A DNA stretch of 64,000 bases, taken from contig NC_090323.1 of assembly GCF_040869045.1 (NCBI RefSeq), forward strand, positions 176,660,083 through 176,724,082. The letters are read 5' to 3'. Shown here in pieces: positions 35,044 through 46,879 of the stretch; positions within the stretch are counted from its first letter, which is position 1, and each line of letters starts with the position of its first letter. The notes below the pieces were generated by a model. That model ran no database searches. It had not been told where the DNA came from and saw nothing but the letters and a program-made list of their open reading frames with translations. This DNA is from Eurosta solidaginis. Its lineage: Eukaryota > Arthropoda > Insecta > Diptera > Tephritidae. A program made the translations under genes and the position numbers.

Positions 35044-36114
35044 TTAAGAGGAGCTCGTGGTCCTCTCACAGTCTGTCTCCATGGGAGGAAGGATCAGTTT
35101 GACCAAAGGTCGTCTGACTTGACCCTTCTCGGTTCTGAGGTCGACAACACGTACTCGGTTATCTTCGCCGGGGTGTACGTTGACGACTCTACCTAGCCTC
35201 CACTCGCTGGGAGATAAGTTGTCCTCTTTGAGGATAGCGAGGTCTCCCACTTTTATATTTTCTTTGGGATGCTTCTACTTCACTCGTTTTTGAAGTTCGG
35301 ATAGATATTCCACCTTCCATCGTTTGCAGAAAGTGTGATGGAGGGCTCTGAGTTTCTGCCATCGATTGATCATCGAGGCAGAGCTCTCACTGGCATCTGG
35401 TTCTGGTGGAGCCAGCAGGGGGCTGCCGGTTAGGTAATGTCCTGGGGTTAGTGGTTCCAGAACCGTTGGGTCATTTGACCCTGGACTAAGAGGGCGCGAA
35501 TTGAGGCACGCCTCAATCCGGCACAAAAGTGTTTGGAACTCCTCCATAGTATACTTATGGGGAGACGCGACCTTTTTGAAGTGGCTTTTGAAGCTCTTCA
35601 CTCCCGCTTCCCACAGGCCGCCCATATGTGGGGCGGCGGCGGGAATAAAATGCCAAGTTAATCCTTGTTGGCTGTACTTGGAGACTGTTTTGTCTCGGCT
35701 TTCTGCCAGGAAGGCTTTGAATTCCGATCGTAGAGATCTGGAAGCTCCGACAAAGTTCGTACCATTGTCGGAGTAGATGTTTTTCGGACATCCTCTTCTC
35801 GCGATAAAACGCGAGTAGGCTGCGAGGAAGCATGGGGTGGTTAGGTCACTAGTGGCTTCTAGGTGGATGGCCTTAGTGGAGAAACAGACAAATAGGCATA
35901 CATAGCCTTTGCACAGTCGACATCCCCTACCGCGGTAGCTTTTGATGTCGAAAGGCCCCGCGAAATCTACCCCGGTATTGGTGAACGCGCGGGTAAAGGT
36001 AGTACGTTCGCAGGGAAGGGCACCCATAAGTTGGGACTGCGCCTGCTTCCTGTGAATAATGCACGTTTTGCAAGGATGATGGCTCTGATCATGGTCTTGA
36101 CATTCGGAATCCAA
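35044..36114 (-). pseudogene. pol: BEL/Pao integrase and C-terminal tail
   Basis: The zinc-binding region ends with HHPCKTC. The catalytic core has NTGVDFAGPF (first Asp), YSDNGTNFVG (second Asp) and HMGGLWEAGVKSFK (Glu). All three acidic residues are present, so the core looks capable as written. A TAG at 35275 interrupts the same frame just before VGDLAILKEDNLSPSEWRLG, a DNA-binding tail typical of BEL/Pao integrases, which ends at 35044. The upstream junction with RNase H is shifted in frame near 36110. Confidence 0.9.
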
Positions 36115-38250
36115 TATTGGGTTCGGATGAGACGGAGCATGAGCTGGTTCTCGCCATGAAGGGAGTCATGATGAAACATCATGACTGTAAGGCGAGACAG
36201 CCTACAATTGTAAGGCAAGATGATCGGCTGCCGCTCGTTGTATGACATGTCTTTTGAAGCCCCTTGACGCCCTCCTGTTCTGATAATATCATCTTTGTCG
36301 ATATATGGGTTGAGTGACAGGATTTCACTCTTCGGATCAATAGGTTCCCTATTTTTTAATTTTAAATATTCTGTACCGTAAAATTGTTTCTGGCAGACTC
36401 GCATTAATGCTTGAGTCGTTGCCTTAATCTCATCTGCTGAGATTATGCACGACTTTTCGTGGAACACTGCTTTAGTTTTAGGATGCGTTCTTTTATAGAA
36501 TCTCCTAACATATGATAGAACATTCAAAGCCCTGGGTAAATTTGAAAAACGGTCGAGAATATCTACATGATCTACCTTTGTCGTGGCATACGTTTGTGCC
36601 CTCTTCTCCTCAACGGACGTTTTGTATTCGGTCTCTTGGCCTGGCCAGTGGGAATTGTCTTCTTGTAGCCAAGAAGGTCCCTGCCACCACATCGAATTGT
36701 TGACCAAATCTGATGCGAGTAGTCCTCTGCTTCCTAGATCCGCTGGATTAGATTCCGAGTCCACGTGAAGCCAGTCCTTGCTACCGACCATATAGATAAT
36801 CTTAGTGATTCGGTGTGCGACGAAGGTTGACCAGGAACAGGGCGGCTTTCTTATCCATGCGAGTACGATGGTTGAATCCGTCCAGAGGGGAACTTTTGCT
36901 GGTCCCAAATGAATGTTTCGGAATATTGATTCCATGATTTCTGCCAGCAGCACGGCGCCGCAGAGCTCTAAACGTGGTAGCGAGATGGTTTTCACTGGAG
37001 CTACTCTGGTTTTTGCTAAAAGTAAGTGTATGAAAACCTGAGCATCTCTTTTCACGCGCATGTATACCGCGGCCGCATATGCTTTCTCGAAAGCGTCACA
37101 GAAGACGTGGATTTCTATGTCGTCTTCCGGTGAAAAATTTACCCACCGCGGTATCCTAATGTTATCTATTTCGCTATAGTGTTGAGTGAAATTTTCCCAC
37201 TGTTCTAAGGTAGTTGGGGAGACAGGTTCGTCCCACCCGGTGCCCTCTAACCAGATATTCTGCAGTAGTATTATTGCCACTATGACCATTGGTGCAAGCC
37301 AGCCTAAAGGGTCGAAAAGTTTGGCTATAGCGGATAGGATTGCGCGTTTGGTGATGTTCTCGCCATTCTCTAAAACTCCTGCGGAGCTAGCCTCTTCAAA
37401 CGCTAGAAAGTCCTCGCTGAGCAGATCCGTTTTGGGGATGTCCTGAAGGATTTCCTCACAATTTGATGTCCACTTGCGCAATGGAAAGCCAGCTGAGTGC
37501 AATGCTTCGCGAATCTCGTTTCTTGCTTTGATAGTTGACGCTATTGTATGCCCTCCAGATAAAACGTCGTCGACATACATACTTTCGCGTAATGCCGATG
37601 CTATTGGGTGGGTATTTTCTACATCATCAGCCAATTGTAGAAGTGACCGTATCGCGAGGTAGGGGGCGCAGTTTACACCAAAGGTGACAGTCTTTAGTTC
37701 GTAAAGACTGATGAGTTCGTTGGGGGATGTTCGGTGGACAATTCTTTGAAACTTGGCGTGATTATCGGTCACCCAAATTTGCCTATACATCTTTTCTATG
37801 TCACTATTAAAGACAAATTGGTACAGTCTCCAACGTAGAATTAAAACAGGCAAGTCTGCTTGGAGTACTGGACCTGGGTGGAGTATGTCGTTTAGACTAA
37901 TGCCATTTGCTGTCGGACTTGACGCGTTCTTTGGTAGTGGTACTTTCCGCTTTTACAACGGCGTGGTGGGGCAGGAAATAACTATCGGAATCGTCGGATG
38001 GAATGTTGTTTTTGATTTTTCTCATATGTCCAAGCGCTTCGTATTCGGATAACACCCGAACATATTCTTTCCCTAACTCTTGGTTTTTCAGTAATCGCCC
38101 CTCATTTCTGAAGAATTGTGAACATGCGCGCTTTAGGGACGGTCCTAATTTAATATTCTCAGGGTAATCCTGCCTGAATGGTAGCGAAACGGTATATCTT
38201 CCACTTTCATCACGTTTTGTTGTGTCCTTAAATAATTGTTCACAATACCT
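35967..38250 (-). pseudogene. pol: BEL/Pao reverse transcriptase and RNase H
   Basis: From 38250 the frame continues from the protease (RDESGRYTVSLPF, then AVVKAESTTTKER) until a break near 37925. It resumes as ...VLILRWRLYQFVFNSDIEKMYRQIWV and runs uninterrupted for over 620 codons. The catalytic box YVDDVLSGG is intact. Next comes the BEL/Pao-specific block AKLFDPLGWLAPMVIVA, then RNase H with LPRLELCGAVLLA and LWTDSTIVLAWI, and the integrase zinc arm (FHHDSLHGENQLMLRL). The frame is lost near 36110 and ends out of frame at 35967. Confidence 0.9.
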
Positions 38251-40203
38251 TTATTCTTCATTAAGCATTTTATTTTTGGGCACATTTTCTACCTCCCAGA
38301 AAGCTTTTAATTGATTGTCTAACGCAACCTCGTTGTAGAATAACATGATGCTCTTCGTTGGACTCGGTGCTTCGATGCGACCGGTTAGTATCCAACCGAA
38401 CACTGTCTCTTGGGCCAAAAGTGTATTTAGTACATTCTTTTTCAGACCGCTCAGTATAATTTGGGGATATATGTCTCCTCCAAGTATGAGGTTTACGTCT
38501 TCGTTGATGTAGAACCTCTTGTCTGCCAACACCAAGTCTGGGAATGCCTGCATAGTCATGGCGTTGGTATGGCAGGATGGAAGATTCCCAGTGAGTTTGG
38601 CTAGGACTAGAACGGGTGTAGTCAGGCTGAAGCAAGCATCCACTGGTGAACGTAATTCAATTTTGAATGCCTCTTTCACCTGGGCTGACACCGCATTTGT
38701 GATGCCTGAAACTTGGGCATGCATTTTCCTCGCTGGCAAATTGATTCTGCGTTTCAGTCTTTCAGTTATAAAGGAACATTCAGACCCTGAATCAATTAAT
38801 GCCCGCGCGGAGAAGTCGGTACCATTATGGTGAATGTGTACGCGAGCAGTTCCTAATAGCACACCTGTGCTGGAATTCGTATGACAGGATGTCACATTTT
38901 TGTTCCCGTTTGAAACTGGTTTTTCTGATTCCTGTCTCGCTAATGCCTGTCTAGAAGTAGAGGGCCTATTATCGTAGGAGTTTTGGGGCGGGTTGTAGGT
39001 GGTGTTTTTCTGTAGGGTATCCGCATGCAGGAGCGTATGGTGACGAGAGTGGCACGTATTGCAGTTGTAGGAACTGGTGCATCTGGTCACTGTGTGTCCT
39101 GGGGATAGACAATTCAGACAACCACTTGTAGATTTTATGAATTTAATCCTTTCTGGAGGGGTTAACTCGCAAAAGCGTGAACAGTTTCGTAATCTGTGCT
39201 CTGCGGACTTGCACATTTTACACATTGCCTTTGACGTCGGTCTGGATAACTTTGTTTGAAAGGCACCAAGTCTTTTCGTAGGGGGTTCTGTTGATTGTCG
39301 CGACGCGTTTGGTTTTTGCACTTTCGAAGTGGCATGCCCTGTAAAACCAGACACTGTTTCAAGTGTCTGAAACCGATTATACAGGAATTTATCCATATCC
39401 TCCCACTTGGATATGTCCATTTTATGGTCTATACTTTGCTCCCATAGAGCCAACGTGCTCTCTGGTAGCTTGGGTGAGCAGAGATAAGTCAGGATTGCAT
39501 CCCAATTGGAAGTGTCAATTTTGTGGCATTTGAGGGACGAAATACAATTATTTATATCATTTTGCAGCTTTTTTATTGAACTGCCACACTCACTTTCTAC
39601 CTTTTTTAAGTTAAGTAAAATTTGTAGTTGTGTGTTAACTAAGATACTTTTGTTTTCGTATCTTTCACACAAGTTTTTGCAGGCCATCTCGAAACCTTCA
39701 TTTGTGAGAGGTCATTTTTTAACGATATCTTTTGCTTCGCCCTGCGTTTTGTTGTTGAGATGGAATAACTTTTCCACCCCTTTTAAGCTGGAATTGTTTA
39801 TATAAATTGCCGTGAAAAGGGTGCGAAAAGTTGGCCAAGACAGATAATCCCCTTTAAAAACTTCCGTGTCGCAAGCAGGGAGGCGAATTTTATGCGCATG
39901 AGGTTCTTGCTCAGGGTTGACGTTCTTGTCCGCTTTCTTGTATTTTTCTGCCTCAGCAGATATAGACACTAGGCATCGCATGTAGATTGCGTATGCTGCT
40001 TTTTGCTTTTTTCTTACCGCCATAACGTCATCCCCTGACACCTCCTCAGATCCTAGTAGCGAATCAAACGCAGAGTTCCACAAGGACCGCAACTCTTCCT
40101 GCTGTATCGCAAGGGTGTGTTTGCTATGGTCGCTTTCCGGAATAAGGCTGTAATCTGTATCAAACTCTGTGATTAATTCTACCAGTCTGATGTAGGTTTC
40201 CAT
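38251..40203 (-). pseudogene. gag: BEL/Pao Gag and protease
   Basis: A true ATG at 40203 opens Gag (METYIRLVELITEF). The frame runs to a single TGA at about 39710 and continues unchanged (TNEGFEMACKNLC). The zinc knuckles CKMCKSAEHRLRNC and CLNCLSPGHTVTRC fit CX2CX4HX4C, with a third, partial CNTCHSRHH. The aspartic protease follows (RALIDSGSECSFITERL), then the NLILGGDIYPQIIL and VFGWILTG blocks found in BEL/Pao proteases. A TAA at 38251 interrupts the frame just before the reverse transcriptase. With only two nonsense codons, this is the best preserved large coding region in the window. Confidence 0.88.
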
Positions 40204-40332
40204 GATCTTATTTGAATTTATTAAAGAAATAATTGCTGATTAGAGAAATGGAACGATTTTGAGTAAAAATACCTGCCCAGCCGTAAATAAACACTATTGA
40301 AATTCGAAGCTTTATTATTTCTTTTTATATTG

Positions 40333-40510
40333 CAGCCTTTTTGTCTCGGTAGCGACAACAACATAGGTTTATTTTTCAACTTTTTGTCACAACAGGGACA
40401 ACAAAAAGGATTTATTTTTGGACTTTTTGTCACAGCAGCGAAAACAGCAAAAGATTTAATGTACAAATTTTTTGTCTCAACGGCAACAACAAAAAAAGGA
40501 CCACTCGCCA
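40333..40510. repeat. 43-46-bp minisatellite upstream of BEL/Pao gag (4 units)
   Basis: Four imperfect units start TTTTTGTCxCxxCAGxGACAACA at about 40333, 40376, 40423 and 40469. Each continues with an A-rich half and TTTATTTTT. They lie in the leader just upstream of the gag ATG at 40203 (minus strand), about 130 bp away. Confidence 0.75.
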
Positions 40511-42008
40511 CCTCCACAAATAATGGGTGTATTTTTGGAAAAGTGAAAAAGTGCGTGCGATATTCGAAACCAAGCGCAAAAAAAGTGTAAAAAGTGTTTA
40601 AAAAGTGAAGTGAGCACCGGATTAATTAATTAAATTGAACTTAATTTCGTGTTTGTGATGTGCAAAAAAAAAAAACAACAACACAGAACTATTTAGTATG
40701 GTGCGGAAAATGAGGTTAGGTTACCCTCTTCCTTGTGCTGTGTCTGGAAAACCTTACCACTGGTGGGGGGATAGACCAGATAATCACAAGGATCGAAATA
40801 AAATTAATAAACCAAGTGATTTAATTTTTGAAATTGGAAAGAAAAAATGGTGCTCACTGTAGGGTTCTTATTTTTATTTAACTTTGTGTTTAAGTTACTT
40901 TGAAATTTGTATTTTAATATGTTCCATTAATATTTTAATTTTCAATTTTGATATTTTAATTTTCAAAAATGTTCAGTTGGATTAAATTTTTACCTTCAAG
41001 AAGTTATACTCTTTATATGTGAATATTCTTAATAAAAATATAAATAATTAAAAAGGATACTACAATTGGCAATCCTGCCAGGAGTATTTAACTAAACATC
41101 AACCTTTAAACAAAAAAAAATGTGATATTTTAAATATTTATTGTACGCATAAAAATTTACTACCCCAAACAAACATAATTTATTAGTGCGCCTAAAATCA
41201 GGCAGAAATTCGAACAAACCAAAGATTAGTGTGACCATCAGTTCAAAACAGTTCTAAAATTTTTGAGTTTACAATATATAATTTTTATCAGTTACACCAT
41301 ATTGTTGAACGACAATTGGCAATAAACATTTAAACTAGAATTACAAAACAAAAGCAATTTCAAAGCAGAAATTATAGAAGAAAGGAATATTAAAAAAAAA
41401 AAACAAAAAATATTGGTTTTGGCGTAAAACTACATAAATCCGAAAATTTCAACAATAGCAGCTCAAAATTAAACAACAACAAGTACAAACAAATAGCCCA
41501 GCAGCACCGACAACAACACATCAATTCAAGAAGAGCTTTCAACAACTCATGTTTTAATTAAAAGTGCATGAATTGCAATAGGCCAAATGCAAATTCGTTC
41601 AAATCCAGAAATAGATTTCCAAAAGTGACTTACCGGTAACTAAAAAAAACCGGAAAAGTGCGCTGAGTTTAACACAACACCGTCAGCCGTCAACACAGCT
41701 CCATAAAGAGAACGTAAGTTACAACAATAACAACAATAACGATAGATATAACAAGCAACAACAAATCAAAATAAGGAAAAAATGGTGAGCTGTTATTCAG
41801 AACTATGTATATAAATTTTGATATATTTTAAATATATATATAACTATATTAGTTAAGGTTTATCTGAAATTAAAATCTAATATATTTTAAATAATTGTAA
41901 ACTCTTTCTTCTGGAGATTTAAAAGAATATTTTGCATTTAATAACGTTGAGTTTTGAACGTTATTTTAAAAAATTAATTTTTTTAATTTTTGAGATTCCA
42001 TTTCAATT
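40511..42008. other. AT-rich interval between divergent elements
   Basis: No gene seen. It contains several A-rich runs (about 40664-40676, 41393-41409) and AAC-rich stretches just before the plus-strand gag at 42009. The LTR or leader of either neighbouring element may lie here, but I cannot define ends. Confidence 0.4.
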
Positions 42009-42947
42009 ATGCTTCGCACGCCACCAAACGACAGAAACACGTCTACACCAACACATCCGGTTAACGATTCGCTTATTGATTTAGAAGGTGTTTCTTCGCA
42101 AAATGATCTAATAAATCCATATGCGAACGAAAACAATAACGAAATGTTTTCCACTTCAGTGAAACTTCCTCAGTTTTGGACAAGTTGTCCTGAGGCATGG
42201 TTCATACATGCTGAAATGCAGTTCAATACTAAAAAAATTACTCAAGAAACGACCAAATATGAGTATATTATTACTGCATTACCTCAGGACGTCATAATGA
42301 CGATTTTGGATTTTATTCAAAATCCACCGGAAATAAATAAATATTCTGCATTAAAACAAACTTTGATCGAAAAACATTCCTTAAGTGAGAATGCAAAATT
42401 AGATAAAGTGTTGTCTGATTCTGAAATGGGTGATCGCAAGCCTTCAGAATTTTACCGATCTTTAGTTCTACTTCCTGGTTCTAATTTTAGCCAAGAAATG
42501 TTAAAGAAACTATGGATGCGAAAATTACCCAAAAACTTGAATGTAATTTTAACAAGTTCGAATTTCAATGACATAAATGATCTAACTAAATTAGCTGATA
42601 ACGTTTGGGAAGTTATCAGTAAAAATGAAATTGCTTTGATAAACAGTTCTCAAAATTCTAATGGCGAAAATTCTATTATTACTAATTTGGTTAAGACAAC
42701 ATCTTTAATTTGTGAAAATTTTCAAAAATTATCTTTGGAATTAAGTGAAATTAAAAAAGAAATTAGTCAGAATTATTCAAGGTCACGTTCAACAAATAGA
42801 AATAGTTTTAGAAGTCCTGTTAGATATCGTTCGAAATCTCGTGATAATCCCAACTGGTTATGTAGATATCATTACAAATTCGGAAATAAAGCTAGGAGAT
42901 GTGAGGAACCATGCGCGTTTGTAAAAAATAGTAATCCAACAAACTAA
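42009..42947 (+). CDS. gag: Gag of a gypsy-superfamily element (probably CsRn1-like)
   Basis: A 312-codon open frame starts with ATG and has no breaks. The central region (VKLPQFWTSCPEAWFIHAEMQFNT, residues about 50-75, then TALPQD near 95) matches the capsid region of CsRn1/Kabuki-type Gag. An Arg/Ser-rich stretch (about 253-280) is followed by CRYHYKFGNKARRCEEPC, a CHCC-type zinc motif used in place of the usual CCHC in this group. Just after the stop, the next codons (near 42960-42998) look like the first residues of pol (AATNNSSLIYI) and then break. Clade assignment rests on these motifs only. It is the only intact, transposon-length gene in the window. Confidence 0.8.
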   Translation: MLRTPPNDRNTSTPTHPVNDSLIDLEGVSSQNDLINPYANENNNEMFSTSVKLPQFWTSCPEAWFIHAEMQFNTKKITQETTKYEYIITALPQDVIMTILDFIQNPPEINKYSALKQTLIEKHSLSENAKLDKVLSDSEMGDRKPSEFYRSLVLLPGSNFSQEMLKKLWMRKLPKNLNVILTSSNFNDINDLTKLADNVWEVISKNEIALINSSQNSNGENSIITNLVKTTSLICENFQKLSLELSEIKKEISQNYSRSRSTNRNSFRSPVRYRSKSRDNPNWLCRYHYKFGNKARRCEEPCAFVKNSNPTN

Positions 42948-43021
42948 AATGTTCCGTTGTTGCAGCGACAAATAACTCGTCGCTTATTTATATTTGAGAT
43001 TGGTATGGAGAGCTACCTCTA

Positions 43022-43286
43022 ATACTGTTAGGTTTGCGATCAACATTTAAAGAAGATATTTCGGCTACACCGGCTGAAATGATTCTTGGACAAAATTTAA
43101 GATTACCCGGTGAATTTATTGTTCCAACATCTGAAAATTCATCACCAAATGAAATTTTGGGTAAATTACGTGAAAAATTTAGAAATGTTCATTCGAGTTT
43201 AAATCATCATAACTCTAATGTTGGTTTTTATGTTCCGAAAGATTTGCAAACATGTAAATTTGTTTTTGTTCGTTTAATTAATAAGC
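43022..43286 (+). pseudogene. pol: Integrase C-terminal remnant, fused by deletion to the preceding gag
   Basis: The frame reads STFKEDISATPAEMILGQ and LRLPGEF, later FYVPKDLQTCKFVFVR. These phrases are characteristic of the region after the DDE core in CsRn1-type integrases. Everything between the first pol codons (about 42998) and this point is missing: protease, reverse transcriptase, RNase H and the integrase core. The frame loses similarity at about 43286, immediately before the LTR at 43300. Confidence 0.8.
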
Positions 43287-43299
43287 GTTCTGTGGCGGA

Positions 43300-43733
43300 T
43301 GGTTCGCTCAAAAGAAATAAATAAAAACACAAGAGGAATTCCTCGTTATAAAATAATATTTAATTAAGAGTGTAAGGAAATATAAAGAGGATACAATATT
43401 ACCTTTGCGTATAACTTGACGATGGTGATCCTTGCGATGTGTGCTGGTTGGCGGTCAATCGAGAAAGAGGCCGGTTATCCCGTTGAGGACAACCGCTAAG
43501 CCGCGAAAAAGTCCTCTGGTGTTAAGGAGGGAAAAGACCACACATACAACCACCCCCACATATACCTGCATGGGTGCTGACAACCTGCACACACACACGT
43601 GCATGTGTATGAAACGCATGCATGTGCATGCATGCACACAAATGCGGCGTGAGTATGGGTGGCTGGAAATATTATTAAAACGTTAGGAAGGGGCGCCGTC
43701 AATCAGGTAAAAGTTAGGCATTGGGCCTAAACA
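43300..43733 (-). repeat. 434-bp BEL/Pao-type LTR, copy 2 (solo or truncated)
   Basis: Same length and about 98% identical to 26360-26793, in the same orientation. It cuts off the integrase remnant at its left. Neither a primer-binding site nor a polypurine tract is visible next to it, and I find no matching short target duplication (flanks GCGGA and CTGAT). It is most simply a solo LTR with eroded flanks, or one end of a rearranged copy. Confidence 0.8.
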
Positions 43734-45929
43734 CTGATAAAAAATAAAAAATAATAGATCGAAAATTTGGTATGCATTTTTTTAGTTCGGTTTTATAGTT
43801 TTTTTGTTTTTTTTTTTAAATTTGTGCGATTTAACCATGTATGGTCAAAATTTTCTCATATAAGCATTCAGCTTACTTTCATCATTAGAGATGTTGCAGG
43901 TCTTCGCAGCTGGACGATTTGGAGTGGCATTTTTCTGACACCCTTTTCCTATACTTTGGCGTTAAGTGGAACATCCCGATTTTATTTTTATTACATGCAG
44001 GCAGCAGGCGCAATTACATCAATCAATTTTCTTTTGGGATGCCTCGGTGCTCAGACGTCATAAGAAGAAGAAAAAAATATTTTTCCCCGGACACAAGAAA
44101 ACCTTACTACGCCACTGGCTCAAAGTGTAAATATATTGTACAAGAGCCATCAGCTAAATATTTATGTGAGAGCGCACAGTTGGTATAAGCTTCGCCTCGT
44201 TTGAGCTTCGGCTTCCTTGCATGTTTTCTGTTCAACTATGCGAACATTCGTTGGCCCCTCTTATATTCATACTCTTTGCATTAATGCCGATCTTAGAGAA
44301 GTTGCACCCACTATATACTAAGCACTAAACCAACTGCGATACATAATAGCCAAAGCGTGAGAAGTTGGAAAAAGTTCAATTTTCATAGGTATGTACCATT
44401 ACAAAAAAAATTCAAAATATCTAAAAACTTTTGCCAATTGTCACGGTTGAAATGAGAAATTTAATAAAGTTAAAAATTGCTATTTACCAAAGTGCCAACA
44501 TTTTATGAACAACATTTTATATGTACATAGGACTTACTTTCAAGAAAAGTGAGTAGTTATTACAACAACAGCAGCAAATATAAATAATAATAATGAATTT
44601 CTGCTCTCATTATTCAATACACTCAACGTTTTCAATATGCTCATCGCACTAGATTGTGCATTGTGCAATAAAATAAATAAATAAAAATATAAATAACAAT
44701 AAAATAAACCACGGCAAATATCACTTACCGCACATCACCAGCAACAGCAGCAACCAACGCGTCTCATAGTTGAAACTACGCTCCAACAACAACAACATTT
44801 TAGCCTTATTGTGCTTCCGCATTGTGACAATGAAGGACCTTGCTGCTTTCTACTACGTTGTAAGACGAGCTTTGACGGAGAAGCGGGTTGACAAGAAGTG
44901 CAGTGCTTTAGGTAAGTTGTACGCTGCAATTTCACGCTACCTACGAGCAAACTTCCCGCTGCGAAGGATGTCTACGAAGTTGCACAAAAACATAAACGTT
45001 TTCCACACCGCCTTCTTTTGGCTCACGTTTTTACTTTTTATGTATATCTTTTCACTGCTTTTTATTTTATTTAAGTGTTTTTCTTCTATTTTTTGTTTTT
45101 TTACTTTACCAAGTTGTTCTCCATTTATTAATGCAGCTGCTTTTAGTTAGTTTTCTTCTTTTTTAATTTTTTTAGCGTATCACTTTCCTTTATTTATATA
45201 TGTATCAAGGTATGCCTTTTGAGTATTGTCAGTGGCAGCTGTTAGTGCTCACTACCTCACTCACTCACTCACTCATTCAATGGCTCACTTTCTGACCCAC
45301 GCTCTCATACGCTTGGCTCACTTGCTCCTTTGCCTTAACTTTGCTTGCTTTTGCGATTTGCCTTGACGTTATGCGCTGCAGCGCTGCAATGAATGTAACG
45401 CGGTATGCATCATCATGTCATGTCGTTAACTTGGGTAATTGCCAAGTACAGAGAAATGAAAATAACACTCTGTGGCATTGCTGTGGGTATTATCTGTTTT
45501 TCTTGCGATCCTTTGCAATTTTACACTTTTTTTTTGGTTTGCTTCAGTTACGGATATTTACATTTATTTCACTGACGGTAATTGAAAGGCGTTTGTGGTG
45601 GCGATTTCACTGGAATTGTACAAAAATAACGAAGGAACATTTAATTTATTTATGCAAATATTATATTTACATTTTTAACTAGACTGTTTGACTAAAATTG
45701 AAATAAATGTAAGACAATCGTTTTGTATTCAGATGTTCAAATTCGAAGCGGATACACTTAAAATACTCCTAGGAGCTCGTCTTTCAAACCAAATAGACTA
45801 TTTTTCCAGCGAACGCAAACAAATTTCCAAAGTACGGCATTGAGTTTTTATAAAAACAACAATTTAACTGAAATTATGAAGCAAGCCCTTCATATACAAA
45901 CACACAGGTTGCGATATACCTCCAAAGAG
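43734..45929. other. AT-rich interval with possible untranslated exon signals
   Basis: No domain-bearing gene seen. Two strong 5' splice-site-like strings, TTTAG|GTAAGT at 44912 (plus) and GTGCG|GTAAGTGAT near 44725 (minus), lie about 190 bp apart in a CAA/CAG-rich patch that resembles fly 5' untranslated exons. A short frame with ATG near 44831 reaches the plus donor. A CACT microsatellite lies near 45250-45280. Confidence 0.3.
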
Positions 45930-46108
45930 ATTTAGGACAAGCATCTCTTCAAATTTGCGTCGTATTCCTTTTAATTTTTCCTACGAATTGGCAGAACGGG
46001 ACCTACATGCTTTACGCCGACTCCTAGTGGAATCTTCAAGACAAATAAATATTCACGGTGAAGACTTTCATGGGAGGTGGAGTACACTACCACCCCACCA
46101 CGGCCACC
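45930..46108 (-). mobile_element. tRNA-derived SINE, copy 3 (internally deleted)
   Basis: The tail block (AATTTGCGTCGTATTCCTTTTA, shortened here, and ACGAATTGGCAGAACGGGAC) is followed by part of the body. The sequence then jumps to the tRNA-like head at the right, GGAGGTGGAGTACACTACC. The middle, including the GCAGATGAG segment, is mostly missing or replaced. Confidence 0.75.
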
Positions 46109-46879
46109 TGAAAATTTTTTCCAATGTAAATTTTTTAAGAAATTCTGCAAAATTCTGCACTTGCCCAAATATGTAATATTCATAAATTTCATTGTACCGC
46201 GATTTCTACGGAAATATATCTAACAGTTTTTATGTTTGCCTAAAAGTTATCCGCACAAAAAATTCAACGCAGTTTTCAAATTTTTTTTACCAAATTCGCC
46301 GTTGAATTATCATTCATAAAAAAATTTATCAGAAAAATATGTGGCGAATTCCATATCAATGAATTTATTTTTTGCCTTGGAAAATTGAAAAAAAAATTTG
46401 AGTATGGGTGGCATATAAGCGTGTTCTTTCCTACTTCCCATGCAGCACAACCATTATTTCTGCAAGAAATTTGTACTCTGCTGCTTGTTATCACGTCTAT
46501 TGTGAGAGCATTATCAATAAATGTACACCAATATTATGATTAAGATCTTGTGTTGCTCGAACTTCCGTCCATCCCGACAGCATACTCTACAATCATATAT
46601 CCATATTATACATATACATATATATTTGCTATGTCCGGTATATTAAGAAATTGCAGTTATATAAAAATAAGCTAAGTTTTAAAATAACAATTTCGAATCT
46701 CACAAAAAACTGCACGTTGGTGCTCGGAGTCACGTCCATTCTGACACCATCCGACATTTGGTTAAAAACCCACATGAAAAAGCTAATACGATTGATCACG
46801 TGTTGTGATCGTGCTTTATACTTGCCTGGCAAAGACTAACCATAGCAATACGTTAAAACTTAATCTAATTTGTATTTAT
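46109..46879. other. Spacer, no feature seen
   Basis: AT-rich. Two related phrases (TGCTGCTTG...TCACGTC near 46480 and GGTGCTCGGAGTCACGTCC near 46720) suggest weak internal repetition, but no gene is seen. Confidence 0.4.

Larger units (their letters stand above)
35044..40203 (-). mobile_element. BEL/Pao LTR retrotransposon, coding region nearly full-length
   Basis: A single minus-strand polyprotein with Gag, CCHC knuckles, protease, reverse transcriptase, RNase H, integrase and a C-terminal tail is traceable over 5.16 kb. BEL/Pao elements encode one such continuous frame. The frame is broken by stops at about 39710, 38251 and 35275 and by frame changes near 37925 and 36110. LTRs were not found: I saw no direct repeat between the two flanks, so it may lack them, or they may be too diverged to see by eye. 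Confidence 0.88.

Noticed and set aside
40333..40510. CRISPR-like array
   Set aside because: Repeats are imperfect, spacers are absent, and the context is an insect retrotransposon leader.
26360..43733. A single 17-kb LTR element bounded by the two 434-bp repeats
   Set aside because: The right LTR cuts into an unrelated integrase and has no primer-binding site beside it, and at least two other element types lie between.
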